Source: Cercis canadensis (taxonomy: Eukaryota > Streptophyta > Magnoliopsida > Fabales > Fabaceae). From it: a DNA stretch of 64,000 bases. Shown here piece by piece: positions 33,801 through 46,463 of this stretch. Below the pieces are notes generated by a model. The model was not told the origin of the DNA. It worked only from the letters and a program-made list of their open reading frames with translations, and did not search any database. Position 1 is the first letter of the stretch. Each line of letters opens with the position of its first letter. The stretch covers positions 259,259 through 323,258 of the forward strand of contig QAOA01007117.1 in NCBI GenBank assembly GCA_003255065.1, given 5' to 3'. Both the position numbers and the translations under genes were made by a program.

Positions 33801-36085
33801 TTTACCACTTCAATCCAAATCATTCTTAATCTCCCGTCCCTTTTCCCCCAACTTCATTTGCCTTGCTTTTCAGCACCTTTTTTCTGTGTCCATATTTCTT
33901 ACACAATGAAATTGAGTTCCTTTTATCTTGAACTACGTAGAGGCTATCATTATATATGGACATTCTCATTCCTTAACATTTATTTTGTGGCCAATAATCT
34001 CTATCGACATCTATAACTCCACTATGATCTCTTTAAAGACAAATAGTTTTAGATTTTCATCAAAATATGGGGAATGCATGCATGCATGGGGGAGAGAGCA
34101 GACATAGAGAAGAGGGCAAGTCCTCAATAGCCTTGACAAAAGCCTGGTAATTATTGACAATGGATACATATGCTAAATGCCAAAAATGCATACTATCTTC
34201 CCCCCTGAAATAATTCAATTATATTCCATGGAAAGATATAATAAACATAGAACAAATTATCAGTTTTAAGAGGGAAAAGCAATAAGATAAAAACCTTTTC
34301 GCCTTCAGGAAGTTTTTCAAGAAAATCAGTAAGTGGCTTCACATATTGTGAGAGACTTGTAATGTTGTTTGTATCAAATGAATGAACTCCAGAACCAGTT
34401 AAATCTATGGCAGATACTTTAAAACCACCTTCTTCTAAAAGGGCTATAGTTTTGTACCAACACCAGGCGCCAAAGCCACCTCCATGAACAAGGACAAAAT
34501 GAATGGTCTCTAAATCATCAAGCTTTATACCCTGTCAAATTGAAATATGTGCATGAGCTAAGGGAAACTGAAAATAAAAACTTGTAGTAAATAATAGAAT
34601 AATAGCACCGCTGCACCAGTAAAGGGTTTAAGATATCATAGGACCCTTTTGGGCAATCTACACACCCAAATTATATGCCTTCATGAAGACAAAGTATGGA
34701 TGCCTGGACACACACAAACACCATATGTACATGATGAAAGGCAAGTCACCCACTATAAAAAGAAACTTTCCACAGGGCCCCTCTAACTTGTGAAGACAAC
34801 ATGAAGGTATCAATTCAACAGCAGTTTTATCCAAGTTATAGAAAATGATAATAATAAATAAATTGGTACCCTTTAACAACTCCCTCCATACCAAAATCTG
34901 AGAATCCCCTGTTAATTTTTTAAAAAATATTTTTCATAAAAAAAAAAAAAAAATAGCAACAGTATTAATTCATAGACCAAGCCAGAGAAAACAGTATTCA
35001 TTTTTGAAACTCTTTATATATATATATATATATGTATTGCTCATTAGGAAATTCATCCCATGCTTGCCTCCACCACTGGGCCAAAATCAAAGAAATGTCA
35101 TTTTCGAAACTCTCATATCTCTCATGTGACAAGAAAGAAGCAAAACCAGGTTACCTTCAAAGCTAAACCAAACTTCTAGGGGGTTAAAAAGACACGTCAA
35201 AAGTTGTGCTTTGTAATTCTGTAATATACAAGGACGCATACAAAATCTTATTCTTACGTTACGCCACATTACCTCCAATTCTTCAAAACTAAGACAATCT
35301 CAAAGGCAACACTCATACAAGTATTAACATGGACCCGTTCATTAACATTTTTAACAAATGGTAAAGGATGTAAATCGAGCAAGTTTTGTTATTTTTCAAA
35401 ACTCTTCTGATTAAAGTTCAAGAAACATGATCATTACAGAACAATCATCCCAGAATTCCTCTTCTTTTCTTTTTCCAAATCAATTAAGTCATTTCATTTT
35501 CCAAAAATTAACTGATATGAGTCTAAGAAACTAACAATCAAGGGAGAAGAAGAACCGTCCACTAATTTTCCTTAAGCGCATCTTTCCAAAGGGAGGCACA
35601 ATTCACCGTATGGAAAAAGATCAAACTTTTTGGTAAAAAATAGAAACCCACAAATCGACACCAAACATAAGCTTCATTTCAGCTCATAACCCAATTTCAA
35701 GAACAAATTCAACAACTTGAAACAAACAGCCAAAAAACCAAACCTGATTAACAAGCTGATGAGGCTGGAGTAAAGGGTCAGTAAGAGACCGTGCCCTCGA
35801 ACTGGAACTCCGAGGTAACGAGTTCTTCTTGGACCCCCCATTCGGGTAGCGCATAGAACTGGAGCGATCAAAGGGCAGAGAGCCATTCTGCTGGTGTTGC
35901 TTGAAAAGTATGGCGGCAGCTAGAGCTTGCTCTTGAATTATAGCATCGTCGAGCTTGTCCTTGCGCGAGGAACGCATCCGGGTCCAGCGGCTGCTCAAAT
36001 TGGAAAGTGGTGGCGCGTTGGATGAACGCTTTGTGTGCTTTTTCTTGGCAGGAGGGGGTGCGAAGAGTGAACAGAGATTGCCCAT
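30830..36085 (-). CDS. MES: Methylesterase-like alpha/beta hydrolase (MES11-14 type)
   Basis: Five exons on the minus strand, all phase 0 with GT-AG borders: 36085-35744, 34531-34295, 33280-33137, 32382-32251, 31102-30830; 375 aa. The N-terminal 114 residues are basic and Ser-rich and begin MGNLCSLF, a good N-myristoylation/palmitoylation signal. Related Arabidopsis proteins are usually called putative chloroplastic methylesterases. The hydrolase fold follows: HGGGFGAWCWYK (oxyanion region, residues 130-141), VILVGHDFGGAC (194-205), PDDNAIP with Asp326 and GGDHSPFF with His354. The nucleophile elbow is GHDFGG, so the usual catalytic Ser is Asp200. Family members cleave methyl esters of hormones such as methyl-IAA, methyl-salicylate and methyl-jasmonate. 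Whether this protein can is doubtful without Ser. A single N in a G run lies in an intron (33559). Confidence 0.92.
33555..33571. repeat. Poly-G run with N
   Basis: About 12 G residues after an N at 33559, inside intron 2 of the methylesterase-like gene. Probably an unresolved homopolymer. Confidence 0.8.
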
Positions 36086-38859
36086 TTTGACGGTGGTGCA
36101 TGCACAGTTGCACACAGAGGGAGAAATAGAGGGTGGTGAGAGAGAGATATATAGAACAGAAGATTTCAGGTTCAGGTGGAGTTGAAGGTTGATGGGAAGC
36201 AACTAAGCAAGAGACGCTGGCAGCAACAGAGAGAGAGAGGGTGGACGGCTGACAGAGACGGCTTGGCTAGTGAGGTCTTTATACGGGTGTGAAAATAAGA
36301 GCAACAATCGACAAAACACGCTTCAAAACTGAAAATACGAGTGCTGGGGAATAGTAATGGGCAAATGCAACCCCCGATATTTTATTTTGATTTTTTAATT
36401 GAAATTTGTTTTTTTTGTTTTTTTTTTAAAGGACGATTTCAGTTTTTAGATAATTAATCATAAATTAGTTAATAAATTTAAATTTAAATTTTATGCATAA
36501 TGAAATGTATCTAATTTAATAATCTCAACTGTAAATACCTATTAAAATAGTTTAAATTTGTAGATAATAAAATATAATCTGTTCGATTAATAAATGTAAA
36601 AATCATTAAATAAAGATTTTAAAAAGGTAACGTATTAAGATTTTTTTTTAGGGAAGAAGTAATTTCTTTTTTTTTTTTTTATGGAAGAGGGAAGAAGTAA
36701 TTTTGATCGATGGGGTCAGTGTAAAAAGAATTTTACTGAGGAGTATATTAATTCTAAGTTTAACGCATTATTTTAAAAAAATGAAAAAAAATCAAATTAT
36801 AAGAAATATACAATATTCTATAAAAACAAATAAAAATTCAGAAATTAATGGGTTAATTAAAATATGTTCATTACGAATAGAGTCTAAAGTTTAGAAAAAT
36901 AGTTTAATTTATATTTTTTTATAATAAACACTTTACAAAAAATATCTTAATAAAATCTAGTTGATATTAAATAGTTTTATCATGATTAAATTATATAAAA
37001 AATAATTAAATTAGAAGCATTATTTATGACTAATCATGATGTTTTTTTTTTTTTTATGCAAAATACATTTTGAAATGCAAAAGTAGCTTACATTGAAGTG
37101 TTTAATTTATTTAAATACATTTATGTTTTAATTTTTCTCTATTAAAAACATAATATAAAATTTCAATCACCTTTATAAATAATTTTTCTTGTATTAACAA
37201 GCTACCAAATAATAACTCTTTAAATATTTAGAAGAAAAGCTACTCCGAAACTTGAACAAAATGAAATTCCAAAGTCAATAGTCATGAATCACAATTTAGT
37301 ATATATATATATATACTAAATTGTAAAAAGTGTTACTAATCTCTAAATTAATTGGTTAATAATTTAATACTTTTCTAATAGTACATCTAAACTTGTTTGA
37401 CTTGAGTTTTGACCATGAAGCAAATTTAAACTCCATGAATGTCCTTAACAAAGTTGTTTAATTGTTTTGGACTGGTAAAGCTTCAAAGATAGCAGTTTGG
37501 ACCATAGAATATTTGAATTATTTTATGAGAATAATAAAAAAAATCTCTTAAAATAGAAATTGTCTACGGCTCTTTAGACTCGCTATCACTGAATTCAGAG
37601 AAAGTTCAATAATATTAAACAATATGAACAAGAAGAATGTTAGCAATCTTGGTGAGCATTTAATCAAAGTTTGCATCCTCTTTTTTTGTTCCTTCATTAA
37701 ACTTGTTGGTTCCCTACCAATCAATATAATATGGAGAGTAGAAGGACCACAACTTTCTAGATCAAAAAAAAGGTTTATGAAGAAGGCATCTTCGTAGGTT
37801 TTGAGATTTCTATAATGTTGCACATTCTTGTAGACATATCATATCATCTTTATAAAGCTACATATTCCGATGATCGTTTATCATTGTTAAATGGATTACA
37901 TTGCTGTTGAAAGCAAGGAGTAATCTGTCAGCAAAAAACAGAAAGAAAATAGAGCATTATTTTGATTATTAAATAGAATGTTGGTTTTCTAAGTGAAAAA
38001 TAATTATACATGCATGATTCTTATTATTTGATCACATTTTATGGTTTGGCAATTTGCCATATGATATTATGGTCTCAGAGTTAGAATTGATGTTATTCTT
38101 CTTCATAGTTTATATACTGATTATATTATTAATATTTTAAGAATATTAATTAATCTTACAATTGAATGATGTTTTCTTGCCCAATTCTAAATATAACGTG
38201 TGGTGTGGGGTGGATGTGGATGTATCATGTATTGAGCTCACTTGTTAGTGTTAAACCAAATGTGAAACAGTGTGCCAAAAGGAAAAATATTTAAATGTAA
38301 AAATGCATTTTATGAATAAATGGGACATTCATTTTTCGTAAAAATTGAGGTGCCAATTTATTTCTTATTGCTTATTCATTTAAATCCCAAGCCAATAAAG
38401 CATGTATTTAGTTTCACATGTGGTAATCCTAAGAGTTTGTCCTGATAATAAGAATGTAATAAGTTTATTCAAACTAATCAATGTTTGAATTCTTAGACCA
38501 TCGTCTAAAGAATTTTTTTTTAAATTCTCTCGAAAGTATTAGGCTGATGTAAGGGGTACGACCTTAAGATCGCTCGGAGATAGACTTAATTTTGGTGCAC
38601 GAAAGCTGGCCCGATGATACTCTTACTATTAAAACAAAACAAAAAAGTTTCACATGTGGCATGTTAAAAGAGAATATTAGATTTTCAAGGTCAAACAAAT
38701 TCCTTGTCCTTAAAGTATATAATTAAGAGTGTAAATAAGGGAAAGTTTGATTTATAAAAAAAATATGGACTAAATGAAAAGGTACTTTAAGAAATTAAAC
38801 TCTTAAGTAGTTAGTGGGGAGTGTAAATAGATAAGTGAGATCCCAACGGCTTATGACTT
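36086..38859. other. Methylesterase-like promoter and gene-poor AT-rich region
   Basis: The first 200 bases contain the minus-strand gene's leader, with (GA)-type repeats near 36222-36240. Beyond this the DNA is AT-rich with no gene I can support. A 91-codon minus-strand frame at 37548-37823 has no recognisable domain. A 34-bp perfect palindrome lies at 37291-37324. The segment near 38540-38640 (gaaagctggcccgatg) looks like a decayed retroposon piece. Confidence 0.55.
37291..37324. repeat. Perfect 34-bp palindrome
   Basis: acaatttagtatatata is followed directly by its exact reverse complement. It could form a cruciform or hairpin; it may be the fused ends of a small foldback element. Confidence 0.9.
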
Positions 38860-39223
38860 AGTCATATTGAGATCATTATCAAGATTTATGAATTTTGTGT
38901 TTAAATTCAGAATCTAATCAAAATACTAAAAAAAATATAAGTAAAAATTCTAATAACTCCCTCCTTTATATTGTGCAAACTCAAACATATACGATAACAA
39001 AAATAGAAATCAGCATGAAAAATTAGCCTAGGCTCAAAAAAAGAAAGCATNTGAGTCATATTGAGATCATTATCAAGATTTATGAATTTTGTGTTTAAAT
39101 TCAGAATCTAATCAAAATACTAAAAAAAATATCCTCCTTTATATTGTGCAAACTCAAACATATACGATAACAAAAATAGAAATCAGCATGAAAAATTAGC
39201 CTAGGCTCAAAAAAAGAAAGCAT
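38860..39223. other. Unmerged contig overlap around N at 39051
   Basis: Bases 38860-39050 (agtcatattgagatcattat to aaagaaagcat) recur at 39054-39223, with one internal indel of about 20 bases. The match is suffix to prefix at the N. Confidence 0.88.
38862..38950 (+). repeat. SINE-like repeat copy
   Basis: Same family as 2128, 42115, 44568 and 46318: tcatattgagatcattatca, then ttatgaattttgtgtttaaa, then an A-rich tail (actaaaaaaaatat). Duplicated once more after the N at 39051 by the overlap artefact. Confidence 0.45.
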
Positions 39224-42114
39224 GAAAAATCAACAAAAAAAATAAAATGTAATGAGCACAAAAGCTATATAAATTGCAAATGAAATATACTTATACAAAT
39301 TTATTATGAATTTGTCAATGTTTCATAGAGAAAGACAATTCTCCCTAAGCTGTCGTGTCACGGAATTCTTGACAAACATGAAGGAGCAGGTGGGAAGAAT
39401 GCTATAATGACAACTTTGGAAATCCACTATATGTCTATGCCTCTATGGTTCTAATTCAATAAATAATAATTAGAAAGAACGTATCTTTCCAAAGAAGGCT
39501 TCACCTAATTTGTGGCACATCTCAGTATCACAATCAATAATAGGATTGCAAGGTCAAAAAAGGACAGCAGGTGGTGGGACTTCTCTGTCGTGAAATTTTG
39601 TAAATGGAGATAGGAGGAAAAAGACCAAAATAAAATGACATTTTTGGACAACTTTTCATTTAAATATTGAATCAATTGTCATAACTCATAAGTTCAATCT
39701 TACGAAAACAAAAAACAAAAAAAGTAGTTGAGGAAAGAGAGAGGAACTGAGTAAGGTGTGAATGAAATAAAATAAAATAAAATTATTATGTGTCAAAAAA
39801 CTCTCTTGTCCAAAAGTTTAAGCTATTAAGTGAAAATTTAGAGATGATTTTACATCTATCACATTTCGACACGCGAAAGTCTTTTGGATTTGAAGCATAA
39901 TAAATCATAGACCCATTTATACATTGTGCTAAAATTTTAATTTAATTGAAGAAGTTTAGATAAAAGAATTTTTGATCTCCTAATTATTTGGTCAAAGAGA
40001 GTATGATACATCTTTTAGGTGAGATAGTTTTTTGACACTATAAATAAACAATGTTATTTCTACCGAAAACATTACAAAATTTTCTCCATTAATTTAATGG
40101 AATTCTGGTAATAGCTAAAACCACTTACATACTCTATCCAGAGATAGCAATTTATGAGCTTAATAGCACTATTCTAATTTTAGTAGATAGTCTTGAGAGA
40201 AAGATTCGAGATCACTATGTCTTTCTTGCCTTAATCTCATGCTCTATTAATTGTTAGAGATCACAAACTTTTTGAACTTTGTGATGTTTGTCGCAAAAAT
40301 GATAAGAAGACATGATTCTCATTCAGTTAATTAGATGAAATTAGTTTGAGTAATGTTATTAAACTGCCCAAACAATAACTTAAATGATTATATACACAGT
40401 TTTAAAAAGTTGGGAAAGTTTTCAGGATTTGCGATTAAAACTTGATGTTATTATAATAGCATTATTAGCGACTTAAATGTCTACTCCTTCTCATTAAAAA
40501 GTTTTTTGAAAATAAATGTAAATATACAATGTAATATAAATATTTAATCTTTTTAAAANACACGCAAAAGTCCTTTGGGTTTGAAGCATAATAAATCATA
40601 GACCCATTTATACATTGTGCTAAAATTTTAATTTAATTGAAAAAGTTTGGATAAAAGAATTTTTGATCTCCTAATCATTTGGTCAAAGATGTTCTGATAA
40701 AATTAAACAGCTTACCTAGGCCATAATTGAATGGGAAAAGAAAATTATCTTACTGCATCTTGTTATTGTAGTTGAAGAGCTTCATCACAACTAGAAGTTA
40801 TATATATAAAATCAAGGGTGAACCATTAATTTGTAAAAAGGAGTTCCATTTTTCATTTCTTTGGTTCAAGCCCTTTCAATTTTTATTTTTATTTTTTTTG
40901 CCTAATTTAATTATTATAAGAAAAAGGGGAAAAAAATGCACATTATCAGTTTTTCATAAGCATTAATTTGTGGTTGTTAGGAGCCATAGTATCGGAAGAT
41001 CGCACACACAACATAAATTAAATTTGGTGTACGCAACGCTTCATTTATTGGTCCACTTTGCCTCTCTAGATGTGTTTGTTATGAAATGAATTTATGATGC
41101 AAATTAATGAATATTGCTATATAGTCAGTATCTTAGCCTAACCGCAATTATTAATTTCCCAACTAGAAATTATGGCCCGTAGACTTTCCGCTATATGTTC
41201 CATAAATATTTTGTCTCAAAATCTATGCATTCCAATGTTGAGTTCTTTTTTTCCATCCTTAAATTCACGAACCTGAAAAACAAAAGTACCAAAGGCAAAT
41301 ACTTTTTAAGTAGTAGGTGCATGTCTTATAGTGTAAAATGATTAAAATATTTTTATTGTTATATAATTATTTTATTTATATTTAAATATTATAACCATAT
41401 ATATATATACAAAATAATTAAAATATTTTTTGGTGCATACATGATTATTCTTTGATGCTATGTGGTTATTTTTTTTTTCACATATATGATTATTTCATTT
41501 AATTTTTAATATGATAACCACAAATTTGAATAGAATAATCACATAGCACCAATGATTATTTTGGTCATTTTACTTGATGTAACAGGTACTTGGAAATTTG
41601 TTGCTTTAATACTTTGTTGTCATATTTTTATAAGTTCTAGAACCCAATTGGAATTAAATCTTTTGCTGCTTGTATAGAAAAAATTGTTTTAAGTTATTTG
41701 TGATAGATCTTAGTTATTTTTATGATATGATACTTTTTAGTGATAGTGTATAAAATTTTATATTGGCAATGAATCTTAAATTCTTCATAAAATGTTGTTA
41801 AAAGAAGAGAGTTTGCATATAGAANTAGAAAAAAAAAAATATATTTGTGTATAAATTATTAGCAGACTATTTAAACTCACATTATTTTATACTAGCATAA
41901 TTGTCATATTTTAAATTTAATTAGACCCACTTAATTCTTTCCTTCATTTTTGCATAACTTAGATTGTGCCTCCTTAACCAAGTGGTATAACAAGGAGTTC
42001 TCCTAGTTACTCTTCCACAACTGTACATTACCTAATAAATAGATCTACACTTTCTCTCTCTCTCTCTCGCTCTCTCCAAACATTTAATATATATTTTTTA
42101 TATTTTTTGCTACA
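39224..42114. other. Gene-poor AT-rich region
   Basis: No supported gene. A 140-base segment (39869-40008, cgaaagtcttttggatttga onward) recurs right after the N at 40559 (40560-40700), but here the left copy does not end at the N, so it is not a simple overlap. An N at 41825 has no flanking duplication. Confidence 0.55.
41332..41582. mobile_element. Possible foldback MITE
   Basis: The arms gtaaaatgattaaaatattt and (reverse complement of the right side) gtaaaatgaccaaaataatc pair imperfectly. Internal segments (tgtggttatt / aataaccaca) also pair. The divergence makes the ends uncertain. Confidence 0.4.
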
Positions 42115-42192
42115 ATTTTGAATTTGAACATAAAACTCATAAGTCTTAAAGACAATATCAGTATCACGCAATTACAAATTGTTTAGTTCAAA
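42115..42192 (-). repeat. SINE-like repeat copy
   Basis: On the minus strand: aacaatttgtaattgcgtga, then tatgttcaaattcaaaattg, then tagcaaaaaatataaaaaat as tail. Same family as the copy at 44568. Confidence 0.5.
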
Positions 42193-44270
42193 CATCTAGT
42201 ACTAACACTTCTACAATTAAGTCTATGATTAGAAAATAGACGCAAGTAATTAAGTGGGCCAGAGCTGCACATGGTTGTGTATATATATAGATAATCATTT
42301 AGTACTATGCCATGCCTAGTACATCTCAGAAGAAGGAAAACTTTCTAAGCGACAATAATGAGCAGCGAAGGAAGTTGTGGGAGCAATAAAGACAGAATAA
42401 AACGAATTGTTAACAAGGTCCAAATATACTTAGAAGTAGACTTTGTCTCAAACTCCCAAGGGTTAGAAAACGGCAATTTACAGACAATACAAGTAGAATT
42501 CATTTGGTGCATATAGGACCACTATCTAACTATCTTTAATGTCTCAGTTAGGACCACTTGCTCTGTTTTTCACATAGCTTTTGCAGCTAAAGAATATGAT
42601 CGGCACGGGGGTCATTACTAAAGCATAATACATCTTTTACCTCATGTACCTAGCTAGGCTAAACAATGTATGTACTTAAAGCATGTGAATATACAATCAT
42701 GGCATGCATATTATATGCACATGATCCTAGTGATCCTTCTGCAAACAAAGTTATGTTGAACTTGTTGTCATGACCAACTTTAAAGATCTGGTCAAATGAT
42801 ACTGCCTGAAAGTTTGATACTCTAATTGAATTTTTAGGCCATTGCTGTTGAGGTAAACAACCAAGAAGGTTCCCACGTCTAAATTAAACAATATTTTGAT
42901 GTAATAACCTCTCTCGCGCGCTTTAATGTCTTTTGAAGTTTGATATACGATGTTAGTGTGTGTTATCGGTATAACTTTTACATCTTTACGCAAATATATA
43001 ATTGACTCCTACAAAGTATAAACACAAAACACAAGATACAGCAAAACCTAAAATATCAACATGGCATGCATATCCATCAAAAGTACATAAAAATATACTT
43101 AAAATATGTCTAGCGTAAATGAATGTGTTCATTTAACACGTATATCAAATATTAAAATTCAGCATTTACTATTCTTAAGAGTATTAGATCTAGGTGTTAA
43201 AGTGTTAACATTAGTCAAATATCTGATATATGTCTATGATATACTTATTTAGACCACTTAACGGCTTAGTGCTACTTATTTTAATTTTTTTTAGTACATA
43301 AATGTTTAAGATGACGGGAAGTTATTATAATCAAAAATTAAGACATGCCGCAAGCCTAAAAAATAATTTACAATAATATTTATTTTATTTTATTTTAACT
43401 TTTAACTAAACTCAAATAAAGCTTGCACAAATTTAGGTAATAATATTGTTTGATATGTTGATTTATGACTTTATAAGTGGTCCAACCCTTTCATGGATTC
43501 ATCTATCCTTTGGAAAGAAGGTGGGAAGCACGAGATGGCATTTGGATGATGCATGAGGTAGGCATCATACCTAGCTAGTTTTTCCTTTTCTAGTTAGCAA
43601 AGAGCAAGTAGTGGGTGGGAAGTGGAATGCTCTAATAAAGTTTCATCCATCCTCATTGGAATTATATTTATAACTTAGATGCTGCCTCCAATCCTCAATA
43701 ATTGCTATATCAAACATGTATTTTTTAATGAAGAGAAGATAAAGTCAATTTTTTTTTTATATATATATATGTAAATTTAATTTTTAAATGTAACTTACCA
43801 TGGCTAGTTACGTTCTAGCATACAAACTTTTCTGAAATGTAAATTCCATGGTAGGGAGAAGGTTTTTGAGCCCTACATCTCACACTAGCTAATAGAAGTT
43901 AGTGCCAATAATAAATTATTAACGAATTGTTGGCTATTTTATGGAAAATTTGATGTGCTGTTTTTTTATTAGATATAAAATTATTTTTGGGCTTTCACAT
44001 AAAAATTTAAACTTTTGGGTTGAACCGGTTCTTGATATAGTATCAGAGTCTCTTTGACCAAACAGTCAAGAGATCAAATCCTTATACCCACACTTTCTCA
44101 ATTAAATTGAAATTTCAGTACATGTTATAAGTGAAACTATATTTTGTCCATGCTTAAAGCCCAAAGGGCTTTCGCGTACAGAAACATGTTAGATATAAAA
44201 TTATTATTGGACCTTCACCTAAAAGCTTAAGTTTTTTGGTTGATTAAGTTCTTGACAATCCTATCTTTTC
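42193..44270. other. Gene-poor AT-rich region
   Basis: No supported gene. Near 43967-44270 two segments starting gttagatataaaattatt (43967 and 44184) carry a common AT-rich dispersed repeat with the words ttaagttttttggttgatt and gggttgaaccggttcttg. Its relatives lie behind the receptor kinase gene (5458, 6150). Family not resolved. Confidence 0.5.
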
Positions 44271-44281
44271 TAATATTATAA

Positions 44282-44537
44282 GAGTAAAATATATTTTTTT
44301 GTCTTTGAATTATTTTTTAAATGTCACTTTAGTGCTTTATTTATTTTTATGTCACTTCAATTATCGAATAATCACATTGCTAGCAAAATCAGTCATCCGT
44401 AACACCAAAAGTGATCATTTAAAGAATTGATTTGACAGATAGAGTAATTATTTGAGGATTAAAGTGACATAAAAAATAAATCAATGACTAAAGTAACGTT
44501 TAAAAAATAATTCAGGGATAAAAAATGTATTTAACTC
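44282..44537. mobile_element. 256-bp foldback MITE with 9-bp TSD
   Basis: Terminal arms gagtaaaatatatttttttg and (reverse complement) gagttaaatacattttttat pair over about 100 bp. The flanks carry the perfect 9-base direct repeat atattataa (44273-44281 and 44538-44546). The 9-bp duplication and long arms fit a Mutator-type miniature element. No coding capacity. Confidence 0.85.
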
Positions 44538-44567
44538 ATATTATAACTTTTGGCATCTATCAACACA

Positions 44568-44660
44568 ATTTGTAATTGAGTAGTACTGAGATCATTTTTA
44601 AACCTTATAAATTTTATGTATGAATCTAGAATCATAACCAAAACTACCAAAAAAAAAAAA
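44568..44660 (+). repeat. SINE-like repeat copy with A-tail
   Basis: caatttgtaattgagtagta (A-box-like), then attttatgtatgaatctaga (B-box-like position), then a tail of 15 A residues. It lies 22 bases right of the 9-bp TSD of the MITE at 44282. Confidence 0.5.
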
Positions 44661-45404
44661 AAAACTTCCAACGTCTGAAAAAATAATTAAACAATGAAAT
44701 AAGGCCATCGTATTCTAATATTTCAAAACTTTCATAGTTTAGAAAATGTTAAAAGTCCAAGAAGGCGGTTGACCCAGAAAGGTATTAGAATCCAAACTTA
44801 TAACTGAACCTGATTTTCTTTTTCCCACTAAAGTCAAACTTAAAAAAAAATTCTTACTGTAAATATAAATTTTCATAGGTGTTGTTTAAGGGATTGGGCA
44901 TGGGTCGAGCTTGAGCCGGGTTCCAAAATAAAACTTGTAGCCCAATTTTGTACATCAGTACATCTATATATTATTAAATTAAAATATAATTAAATGAATG
45001 TTTACAAATTAAACAAGCACAAAATGAATATAAAAATATAAAAACTCACGATATAAATATAAGACATGGCTCCCCTGCATGGCATGTGTCATCAATGAAT
45101 ATATTCTATTAAATAAAAATAAAAATAAATAAAAAGGATTAATTATAATTTTAATCTTTTTATTTTAAAAAAATGAACAATTTAATCTTCCTATTTTCAA
45201 ATTAAATGATTTAATTTATTTACATAAGAGTTACAATTTTGGTCTTTCTATCATTTTGTCATTCATAAGTTAACAACAAAGAGCTAACTAGCATTGAAAA
45301 GCATTTTTTTTATTACTAAGCACTCATTTATCAGCAAATTAGCCCTAATATTTATAAAATTTCAATTCAGCAGTATTTCAAAAAAAAAAAAAAAACAAGA
45401 TAGA

Positions 45405-45809
45405 TGACTCTTTGACTGTAATATTACACTTTAAAAACTTATTTACTAATTTATTATACTTTTAAAACTATTTATCCTGTTATTACACTTTTTAAAAAAA
45501 AAAAAAAACGAAAAGGAAGATTGTGGACCCCATTGAACATGTTGTATCCCATGCGGTATGTCTCCATTGGATGCACCATGTGGGATACAATGTGTCTCAA
45601 TTTGTCCTATTGTGAGACATACGGTATCTCATGCGGCGTGTTCCCATTAGATGCTCCATGTGAAATATGACGTGTTTGGTATGACCTACACTTTGCCATT
45701 TCATTTTTTTATGTTAAGAAAAAAAAATATTATAACAAAATAAATAATTTTAAAAGTATAATAAATTAGCAAATAAATTTTTGAAATATAATATTACAGT
45801 TAAAGAGTC
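45405..45809. mobile_element. 405-bp foldback MITE with 9-bp TSD and internal duplication
   Basis: The left arm tgactctttgactgtaatat pairs with the right arm atattacagttaaagagtc over about 100 bp. Both flanks carry caagataga (45396-45404 and 45810-45818), a 9-base target duplication. The GC-richer centre holds a diverged tandem pair (ccatgcggtatgtctccatt near 45550 and tcatgcggcgtgttcccatt near 45629). Confidence 0.82.
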
Positions 45810-46317
45810 CAAGATAGACAGAGGGAAAGAGATTGCAACTCAGGGAGAAGGGTGTTCACGGGGGAGCTTCAACGAACTTCCCAGAGGATTCTGACCAGAA
45901 TCCCATCAAATCCCCTTTCCATCATCATTTTGTTCTTCTTCTTCATCTTCCTCCTCTAAAAGATGAAATGGGAAATGGATAGAAATCCCTTAAACTAATT
46001 AGTTATGGAGAGCCAACAAAGATGAAATGGGAAATGGATAGAAAGTCAGAAACCCCTTAAAAGAGAGGGCGTGGGGCATTGGGTCTGTGTTTTGATAATT
46101 CCATCCTTAGTCTTTCTTTTATTTGTTGCCAATATGTTTCTATAACCAACTCAATATATCGTTGACCACCATCATGGAAATTAGCCACATTTGCATTATA
46201 TCATGGAATCAAATCATGCATTAAAATTTTGATAATTCTTTGTCAGGATATAATTTTGAATTCCAAAATTAGAAATAAAAAAGAGATTTTTTTTAGGTAC
46301 TTTAACTACTATTGTAA

Positions 46318-46395
46318 GTTCGAACACGGAACCTATAAACCCATAATTTTATTATCACTCGACTACAAAACCTGCAAACTTTTAGGGTTTAATGT
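46318..46395 (-). repeat. SINE-like repeat copy
   Basis: On the minus strand: ttttgtagtcgagtgataat (A-box-like), then ggttccgtgttcgaacttac (clear B-box-like word), then an A-run tail. Same layout as the copies at 42115 and 44568. Confidence 0.5.
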
Positions 46396-46463
46396 ATGTG
46401 CATCGTCTTGTGTATAAATATCACCCTTTTAGTGGTAGCATCCTCCTACCACATGTTTCTGTT

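Noticed and set aside
37548-37823. 91-codon minus-strand frame
   Set aside because: Not similar to any family I know; a hydrophobic, AT-driven composition is the likely cause.
41960-42040. Possible tRNA gene (ccttaaccaagtggtataac)
   Set aside because: There is an A-box-like word but no matching B box or acceptor stem pairing; more likely a SINE scrap.
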